A stretch of DNA of 8,430 nt from Acidobacteriota bacterium (lineage in GTDB: Bacteria > Acidobacteriota > Terriglobia > Acidiferrales > UBA7541), in NCBI GenBank assembly GCA_003224135.1, contig QHYO01000149.1, positions 1 through 8,430 of the forward strand, read 5' to 3'. A program made the position numbers and the translations under genes. Numbering within the stretch: position 1 is the stretch's first letter; the number at the start of each line of letters is the position of its first letter. The notes beneath the pieces are model-generated. The model had not been told where the DNA came from. It searched no databases and saw only the letters and a program-made list of their open reading frames with translations. Below are positions 1 through 4,468 of this stretch, piece by piece.

Positions 1-354
1 AAGCAATTCGCGAACAAACCGATCGCGTCGCATCAATTGGTTCAGGAAAAGCTCGCCTGGATGATCACAGAAATCGTGAAAGGCCAGTTGCTCGCGCTGC
101 ACGTTGGCAGAATCAAGGACGACGGAAAAGTCGATCCTTCGCACATCTCCATGCTGAAGATGAACAACGTCGGCATCGCTCTTGAGATTGCACGCAAGTC
201 GCGCGACATCCTTGGCGCCAACGGCATCGTCGACGATTACTGCATCATGCGCCACATGAACAACCTTGAAAGTGTGTTCACCTACGAAGGCACGAACGAC
301 ATTCACAAGTTGGTGATCGGCGAAAAAATCACCGGCATCGCCGCCTACGTTTAG
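1..354 (+). CDS. gcdH: Glutaryl-CoA dehydrogenase, C-terminal part (5' end outside window)
   Basis: This is the C-terminal 117 residues of an acyl-CoA dehydrogenase-fold flavoenzyme. The reading frame is open from base 1 and stops at TAG 352-354. Glutaryl-CoA dehydrogenase uses FAD to oxidise and decarboxylate glutaryl-CoA to crotonyl-CoA plus CO2 in lysine, tryptophan and some aromatic breakdown routes, in the cytosol. The segment fits this subfamily better than general acyl-CoA dehydrogenases from memory of family sequences: it has LGRIKDDGK, the LKMNNVGIALEIARKSRD helix, LGANGI, an IMRHMNNLESV stretch and the TYEGTNDIH motif. The Glu of TYEG (codon 286-288) sits where the family's catalytic base (Glu370 in the human enzyme) lies. 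The dehydrogenase fold is near certain; the glutaryl-CoA assignment is strong but rests on this fragment alone. Nothing nearby belongs to the same pathway. Confidence 0.88.
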   Translation, partial: KQFANKPIASHQLVQEKLAWMITEIVKGQLLALHVGRIKDDGKVDPSHISMLKMNNVGIALEIARKSRDILGANGIVDDYCIMRHMNNLESVFTYEGTNDIHKLVIGEKITGIAAYV

Positions 355-387
355 CGTTGTCACTTACCAGGCCTTCTCGTCTTGTGC

Positions 388-412
388 CGGGCGTTAGCCC
401 GCTCTTTGCGGG
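388..412 (+). terminator. Possible terminator or attenuator: two mutually exclusive short hairpins after gcdH
   Basis: CGGGC (388-392) pairs with GCCCG (397-401) around the loop GTTA. The same GCCCG segment can instead pair as CCCGC (398-402) with GCGGG (408-412) around TCTTT. The first hairpin is followed by CTCTTT rather than a run of Ts, so it is a poor intrinsic terminator. It lies 34 bp after the gcdH stop and 114 bp before the next start. Termination of gcdH is plausible but unproven. Confidence 0.25.
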
Positions 413-486
413 TGCGAACGGCCTCTCGCCACACTCGCGCCCGTAAAAAGCAACCCATCCTTCCTATCGCAGAATCTTGTAAGCTG

Positions 487-498
487 TGTGCGCGCACA
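487..498. other. 12-bp perfect palindrome upstream of the DUF711 gene
   Basis: TGTGCGCGCACA is its own reverse complement and ends 27 bp before the chosen DUF711 start. It could be an operator or a small 5' leader hairpin. A palindrome of this size is expected about twice by chance in a window this long, so the position is the only reason to note it. Confidence 0.25.
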
Positions 499-513
499 TT
501 TATGCGCCGCTAC

Positions 514-519
514 AGGAGA
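514..519 (+). promoter_or_regulatory. Ribosome binding site that fixes the DUF711 start
   Basis: AGGAGA lies 6 nt before ATG 526. It supports ATG 526 over the in-frame ATG at 502 and over the longer open frame reaching back to 382, because a signal peptide begins immediately at 526. Confidence 0.75.
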
Positions 520-525
520 TTCGTC

Positions 526-1824
526 ATGCGCCGCCCTTTTTCCTGCCTTAAAAACTACTTGCTGCTGTCCATTTCGGTGTTGACGCTCGCTGGTGGTGCG
601 AGCGCGCAGCAAAAAACTGCACCGCCTAAACAATCCCCTGTCAAGAATGCGGCTGTGGCGAAGCCAAAAATCCGTACCATCACGGCATTCATCAATTTGG
701 ACCCCGCGCATTATCAACAGCAGGTGGCCGAAACGCTCGAGATGCTGCGCCGCGCGAAAACAATTTTCGAATCGCGCGGTTACGAAGTGGAAACCATTCG
801 TATCGCGACGCAGCCTTTCCCGGAATACACGAAAGGCATGACTATGCAGCAGGCTGTTGCATTCTTCAAGCAATACGACGCGCTGGCGGAAAAAGAAAAA
901 TTTGCGGCGGGAATCGGCCCGGCTATGCTCAACGCGGACGATAGCGAAGCGCAAGCCGATCTGCTGGCAGAAATTCTGAGCGCCACAAAACATATTCGCG
1001 GCAGCATCGTTGTTGCCGGTGAAGACGGCGTGCGCTGGAAGGCCATCGGCGCAACGGCTCGCGCAATCAAGAAACTCGAAGACGAAACAGAACACAGCCA
1101 GGGAAATTTCAATCTTGGCGCGATTGCCATGGTGCCTCCGTATTCTCCATTTTTCACCGCTGCATACCACAACGGTTTCGGACACCAGTTCGCGATTGGC
1201 CTTGAATCCGCCAACGTGGTGGGGGCCGCATTCAAAGACGCTCCTGATCTTGAAACCGCAAGACACAAACTCGCGGACATGCTCTCCGAGCAAGCTTCGG
1301 AAATTGAACGGCACGCAAACCGTGTGGACCTGGAAACCGGCTGGCGATACATGGGCATCGATCTTTCACCGGCTCCGCTAAAAGAAATTTCCATTGGCGC
1401 GGCGATGGAAGAATTAATCGCGCAGCCTTTCGGCTCAAGTGGAACGCTGACCGCGGCGGCAACCATCACGTCCGCGATCAAAAGTGTTCAGGTGAAACAG
1501 ACCGGCTACAACGGGTTGATGCTGCCGATTCTGGAAGATTCGCGCCTCGCGCAACGCTGGAGCGAAGGCCACGTGTCGCTCGAAGGATTGTTGTCTTACT
1601 CCGCGGTGTGCGGCACCGGGCTCGATACCGTTCCGCTGCCCGGTGACATCACGATCGAACAACTCGACACAATCATCGGTGACATGGCGACACTGGCGTT
1701 CAAATGGCACAAACCGCTTTCGGCGCGCCTTCTGCCCGTAAAAGGAAAAGGTCCGGGTGAGCAAACCGAATTCGAGGACCCCTATTTGGTAAACGCAATG
1801 ATTCAGCCCTTCAGCAAACAGTGA
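526..1824 (+). CDS. DUF711 (UPF0210-like) family protein with Sec signal peptide
   Basis: This 432-residue protein matches the DUF711 family, whose biochemical role is not established; solved members have a pyruvate-formate-lyase-like barrel. Family landmarks seen are the N-terminal RTITAFINLDP strand (about 50-60), GNFNLGAIAMVPPYSPFFTAAYH mid-protein, GIDLSPAP (277-284) followed by a GSSGTLTAAA segment, and CGTGLDTVPLPGD (from Cys362) near the C-terminus. Together these cover the whole family length. The N-terminus is unusual: Met-Arg-Arg, a hydrophobic core (residues 11-22) and a likely cleavage site ASA|QQ after residue 27, then a Pro/Lys/Ala-rich linker to about residue 48. The protein is therefore predicted to be exported, whereas the family members I know are cytosolic. 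ATG 526 is chosen for its AGGAGA and because the signal peptide starts there. It converges with the Dabb gene, with 20 bp between stops and no visible terminator. Confidence 0.85.
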   Translation: MRRPFSCLKNYLLLSISVLTLAGGASAQQKTAPPKQSPVKNAAVAKPKIRTITAFINLDPAHYQQQVAETLEMLRRAKTIFESRGYEVETIRIATQPFPEYTKGMTMQQAVAFFKQYDALAEKEKFAAGIGPAMLNADDSEAQADLLAEILSATKHIRGSIVVAGEDGVRWKAIGATARAIKKLEDETEHSQGNFNLGAIAMVPPYSPFFTAAYHNGFGHQFAIGLESANVVGAAFKDAPDLETARHKLADMLSEQASEIERHANRVDLETGWRYMGIDLSPAPLKEISIGAAMEELIAQPFGSSGTLTAAATITSAIKSVQVKQTGYNGLMLPILEDSRLAQRWSEGHVSLEGLLSYSAVCGTGLDTVPLPGDITIEQLDTIIGDMATLAFKWHKPLSARLLPVKGKGPGEQTEFEDPYLVNAMIQPFSKQ

Positions 1825-1844
1825 AACGGTATTCCACAATTTCT

Positions 1845-2132
1845 CTACACAGGAAAATCGACTTCGATCGGATCGATGAGAGGGAGCAGCCACTTGAGGA
1901 GCGCCTGATGCACGGGGTGACTGTTGTACGATTCGAGCATCGCCTGACTCTCGAATTTCATGATGCCGCCGATCACGTAGCCTTGTCCACGCGGCGAAAT
2001 GTTTTTGCCTACGTAGGATTCAAGAACGCTCGGGATGTGATCTCTCAGCGCACCGATTTCACGGATCATGCGGTCCTGCTGCGCTTCGGTGACACCGGGC
2101 TTCAATCGAAAGGCGAACATGTGAATGAACAT
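1845..2132 (-). CDS. Dabb (stress-responsive A/B barrel) domain protein
   Basis: A 95-residue single-domain protein of the Dabb family: small dimeric ferredoxin-like alpha/beta barrels found in stress proteins and some small-molecule enzymes. Visible landmarks are the [13 protein letters not shown] start, where the family usually has a His in the first strand (His4); the helix [20 protein letters not shown]; the second-half strand [14 protein letters not shown]; and the YNSHPVHQ motif (Tyr69, His72, Pro73, His75) typical of the family. The length is what one domain needs. The start at 2132 (ATG) is chosen because the domain begins there; a GAGAG purine run lies about 9 nt upstream as a weak ribosome binding site. 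The frame is open further upstream to 2444, but that stretch overlaps the divergent oxidoreductase gene and has no domain. It may be expressed with the divergent sugar oxidoreductase; its substrate is unknown. Confidence 0.85.
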   Translation of the reverse strand: MFIHMFAFRLKPGVTEAQQDRMIREIGALRDHIPSVLESYVGKNISPRGQGYVIGGIMKFESQAMLESYNSHPVHQALLKWLLPLIDPIEVDFPV

Positions 2133-2168
2133 GGAAGTTGCTCTCTCACTTTGGAAAATGATGGAAAG

Positions 2169-2198
2169 ATTGTTGGTGACGGCGTTCGGTCGTGTCAA
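2169..2198 (-). promoter_or_regulatory. Candidate sigma70-type promoter for the Dabb gene
   Basis: On the minus strand TTGACA (2193-2198, a perfect -35) is followed after 18 bp by AACAAT (2169-2174, four of six matches to -10). The -10 lies 36 bp before the Dabb start. The 118-bp Dabb/oxidoreductase gap must also hold the divergent promoter, for which I see no equally good match. Confidence 0.45.
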
Positions 2199-2250
2199 TA
2201 AGAATGAGCGGTGCAACTTTGCCATGTATGAGGGAGCCCGGGGGAAAACG

Positions 2251-3804
2251 ATGAGCAATAAGCGAGAAATGACGCGACGGGAATTTGTGAAAGATGTGGC
2301 AATGGCGGGCGCGGGGCTGACGATCGTGCCGCGGCATGTGTTGGGTAAAGGAATGACTCCGCCGAGCGATTTGCTGAACATTGCGGGAGTTGGCGTCGGC
2401 GGAATGGGACGCGCGAATTTGATCAACCTCGCGAGCCAGAACATTGTGGCGCTGTGCGACGTGGACTGGGGCTACGCCGGAAAAGGCTTTGAGCGGTTGG
2501 ACAACGATATAGAAGGTTTGCGTTCGCGCATTGCAGGGCCCGATGTAAAGCCGCAGGAGGGCAAGCCGGCCCCACGCTTCGATCGTGAGCAGGCGAAAGA
2601 ACGGCTCGCCGGAATGCAGCGATTGAAGGATGTCCATCTGCCCAAAGCGAAACGCTACACGGACTATCGCGAAATGCTGGAAAAACAAAAAGACATTGAG
2701 GGAGTGTTGATCGCGACCCCGGATCACATGCACGCGCCGATTGCGTTGGCGGCAATGGAATTGGGAAAACATGTTTACGTGCAGAAGCCATTGACGTGGT
2801 GCGTTGCGGAAGCGCGGCAATTGGCGAAGCGCGCTAAAGAGACAAAAGTCGCGACGCAAATGGGAAATCAGGGACATTCGCTCGACGATGCGCGTACCGC
2901 GGTGGAATACGTTTGGGCAGGCGCGATTGGAGAAGTACGCGAAGTACACGTATGGACAAACCGGCCGCTGGGATTCTGGCCGCAGGGTGTGCCCCGTCCG
3001 GTAAAACCGAGCGAGCCTGTGGGAAACATGCGATGGAACGGGCAGGGCGTGGAAGCGCGAGTCGCTGCGGCGCTCGCGGGAAATTACCCGGCGCCGGAAA
3101 ATCTTTCGTGGGATCTGTTTCTTGGCGTCGCCCCGAAAGTGGAATATCACCCGATCTATCATCCATTTAATTGGCGGGGATGGGTGGATTGGGGAGTTGG
3201 TCCGATCGGCGATATGGGCGCGCATTTGATCGATCACTCGATGTGGGCGCTGAACCTGGGCTATCCGACCAGCGTCGAAACGCTTTCGACTCCGTTCAAC
3301 CACGCGTCGTATCCGAGCGCGACGATGACGGTGTACGAATTTCCGGCGCGCAGTCTAACGCACGGCAAATTGCCTCCCGTGAAACTGACCTGGTACGACG
3401 GAGGATTGATGCCGCCGAAGCCGGCAGAGCTTGGCGAAGAGGAACTCGACAAAGGCGGCGGCGCGCTGCTGGTTGGAAACAAGGGAAAGCTGCTGCACGA
3501 AACGTATGGAATGAATCCCAGGCTGCTGCCGAAGTCATTACACGAATCGTTTGGCACGCCCGCGAAAAAGTTGCCGCGCATCCCGGGCCAGCATCACGAA
3601 TTGAATTGGGTGAATGCGGCCAAGGGAAAAGCGGAGGCGTCGTGTCCGTTTGAATATGCAGCGCGCCTGACGGAAGTGATGTTGCTGGGAGTCGTGGCGC
3701 TGCACACTGGGAAAAAGATCCAGTACGACGGCGAGGAAATGCGCGTCACGAATGTGGCCGCCGCGAACGATTTCTTGAAACGCGATTACCGGACCGGGTG
3801 GTAG
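2251..3804 (+). CDS. Gfo/Idh/MocA family oxidoreductase with Tat signal
   Basis: A 517-residue member of the glucose-fructose oxidoreductase / inositol dehydrogenase / MocA family, which act on sugars and cyclitols with NAD(P). Residues 8-14 (TRREFVK) followed by the hydrophobic stretch [10 protein letters not shown] form a twin-arginine signal, so the enzyme is probably exported folded with its cofactor. The Rossmann glycine motif is GVGVGGMGR (46-54). CDVDWG (69-74) ends the second strand, where the cofactor ribose is bound. VYVQKPLTW holds the conserved Lys179, with Gln in place of the Glu of the classic EKP motif. [10 protein letters not shown] supplies Asp321 and His325, the usual catalytic pair. 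A charged insert at about 85-130 and the WTNRP / WPQG segment (235-246) are typical of a large bacterial subgroup, from memory. ATG 2251 is chosen with GGGGGAAA upstream; an in-frame ATG at 2224 would lengthen the signal. The substrate is unknown; the neighbouring rhamnosidase suggests a sugar or glycoside. Confidence 0.88.
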   Translation: MSNKREMTRREFVKDVAMAGAGLTIVPRHVLGKGMTPPSDLLNIAGVGVGGMGRANLINLASQNIVALCDVDWGYAGKGFERLDNDIEGLRSRIAGPDVKPQEGKPAPRFDREQAKERLAGMQRLKDVHLPKAKRYTDYREMLEKQKDIEGVLIATPDHMHAPIALAAMELGKHVYVQKPLTWCVAEARQLAKRAKETKVATQMGNQGHSLDDARTAVEYVWAGAIGEVREVHVWTNRPLGFWPQGVPRPVKPSEPVGNMRWNGQGVEARVAAALAGNYPAPENLSWDLFLGVAPKVEYHPIYHPFNWRGWVDWGVGPIGDMGAHLIDHSMWALNLGYPTSVETLSTPFNHASYPSATMTVYEFPARSLTHGKLPPVKLTWYDGGLMPPKPAELGEEELDKGGGALLVGNKGKLLHETYGMNPRLLPKSLHESFGTPAKKLPRIPGQHHELNWVNAAKGKAEASCPFEYAARLTEVMLLGVVALHTGKKIQYDGEEMRVTNVAAANDFLKRDYRTGW

Positions 3805-3852
3805 TGGCACCCCCCTGTTTTTCGTAAGCAATAGAGTGTAAAGGACTTACGA
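3805..3852 (+). repeat. Intergenic repeat, copy A, starting directly after the oxidoreductase stop
   Basis: Begins right after TAG 3802-3804. It contains a C-run (3810-3815), TGTTTTTC (3816-3823), GTAAG, and TAAAG (3839-3843), and closes with CTTACGA. TCGTAAG (3822-3828) and CTTACGA (3846-3852) form a perfect 7-bp inverted repeat around a 17-nt loop. The TGTTTTTC and TAAAG blocks recur at the same spacing in copy B. I recall similar C-run / TGTTTTTCGTAAG intergenic sequences in Acidobacteriota genomes, but could not check this. Confidence 0.6.
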
Positions 3853-3903
3853 GGGAGCTTGCGGAAGTTTTCATTCCCTCTGGACTTGGCGACCGAGTCC
3901 GGA
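3822..3903 (+). other. Run of three consecutive hairpins, possible structured RNA or terminator
   Basis: Three stems follow one another. First, TCGTAAG/CTTACGA (3822-3828 with 3846-3852). Second, GAGGGA/TCCCTC (3851-3856 with 3875-3880), with a small nested CTT-GCGG-AAG. Third, an 11-pair stem (3879-3889 with 3893-3903) around the loop CGA, core GGACTTGGCGACCGAGTCC. Neighbouring stems share two bases, so not all can form fully at once. The two wobble pairs of stem 3 are U-G in plus-strand RNA and would be A-C mismatches in the opposite strand, so a plus-sense transcript is favoured. It may end or protect the oxidoreductase mRNA. There is no T-run, so it is not a standard intrinsic terminator. 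Confidence 0.4.
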
Positions 3904-3911
3904 ACCGAACT

Positions 3912-3958
3912 GACCCACCCCATGTTTTTCTGTAACTGCTGATTCTAAAGCTGGTCAG
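3912..3958 (+). repeat. Intergenic repeat, copy B, diverged
   Basis: GACCCACCCCA leads into TGTTTTTC (3923-3930), then GTAA, then TAAAG (3946-3950). Both shared blocks sit exactly 107 bp after their counterparts in copy A, with the same 15-nt spacing between them. The closing arm of the inverted repeat is lost (CTGGTCAGA in place of GGACTTACGA), so this copy is more eroded. Confidence 0.5.
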
Positions 3959-3961
3959 AGA

Positions 3962-3975
3962 CAAATAGCTATTTG
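3962..3975. promoter_or_regulatory. 14-bp perfect palindrome, candidate operator for the cupin-rhamnosidase operon
   Basis: CAAATAGCTATTTG is exactly self-complementary. Its right end overlaps the -35 hexamer of the candidate promoter just downstream, a classic position for a repressor site. No regulator gene is in the window. An inverted repeat AAGAAA-A-TTTCTT (4074-4086) lies just before the cupin ribosome binding site and could be a second site. Confidence 0.35.
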
Positions 3976-4001
3976 CCTTGCCTATTACCTACTACCAGAA
4001 T
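3973..4001 (+). promoter_or_regulatory. Candidate sigma70-type promoter for the cupin-rhamnosidase operon
   Basis: TTGCCT (3973-3978) and CAGAAT (3996-4001) are separated by 17 bp, each with four of six matches to consensus. The -10 lies about 105 bp before the cupin start, leaving a leader of roughly 95 nt. This is the best match I found by eye in the gap; Acidobacteriota promoters are not well defined, so confidence is low. Confidence 0.3.
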
Positions 4002-4105
4002 ATCTCGTTACGGGTTATCGATTTTGAACCACCCAGTTAGCCGACCGTGACGTAGATGGAGCGACGCAGTGCTAAGAAAATTTCTTTGCTGGAGGCGAGG
4101 AGCCA

Positions 4106-4468
4106 ATGCTGGATGTGATTTTGAAGAGATTTGAGGAGCCGGATGAGGTGCGGGTGTTTGAGAAGGGGAAGTTTGAGCTGGTAACCGTGGGAGGGATGAC
4201 GATTGGAAGGGCTTCGTACGAGCCAGGATGGAAGTGGTCGCTGCATGTGGGAGCGGCTACTGGGGCGAAGAGTTGCATGGTGGAGCATGTGGGGATGGTG
4301 GTGTCCGGGCGCGCGACGGCGGCGATGGATGATGGGCGGGTAATTGAGATGCGGGCGGGAGATGTGTTCTATATATCTCCGGGCCATGATAGCTGGGTCG
4401 TGGGGAATGAGCCGTATGTGTCGTTTCACTTTTTTGGTGCGGAGAAGTATGCGGCGGGGAAGAAGTGA
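4106..4468 (+). CDS. Small single-domain cupin protein
   Basis: A 120-residue cupin, a beta-barrel that often binds a metal ion and a small ligand. The core runs from about residue 35 to 110: YEPGWKWSLHVG (38-49), MVEHVGMVVSGRATAAMDDG (58-77), then RAGDVFYISPGHDSWVVGNEP (83-103). The GWKWS, GYVLSGR-like and GHDxWVVGDEP-like pattern belongs to a recurring small cupin group of unknown function. Glu60, His61 and His94 are candidate metal ligands, but the full HxH(x)nE motif 1 is not clear. ATG 4106 follows GGAGG (4091-4095) and GAGGAG (4097-4102), a strong purine-rich binding site. There is no signal peptide, so it is cytosolic. Its stop codon overlaps the rhamnosidase start (GTGA at 4465-4468), so the two are very likely translationally coupled. 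It might be a sugar or signal sensor, or a sugar isomerase; this is not resolvable from sequence. Confidence 0.82.
   Translation: MLDVILKRFEEPDEVRVFEKGKFELVTVGGMTIGRASYEPGWKWSLHVGAATGAKSCMVEHVGMVVSGRATAAMDDGRVIEMRAGDVFYISPGHDSWVVGNEPYVSFHFFGAEKYAAGKK

Noticed and set aside
394..1314. 306-residue open frame on the minus strand opposite the DUF711 gene
   Set aside because: It lies inside a gene with a clear family match on the other strand. The translation is rich in Cys, Arg, Phe and His, has no domain, and is explained by the codon bias of the real gene.
2146..3303. 385-residue open frame on the minus strand opposite the Gfo/Idh gene
   Set aside because: Antisense to a gene with intact catalytic motifs; the translation is Arg/His-rich with no recognisable fold.
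3805..3960. CRISPR array, given repeated intergenic blocks
   Set aside because: There are only two diverged copies, with a structured spacer and no third repeat or cas gene.
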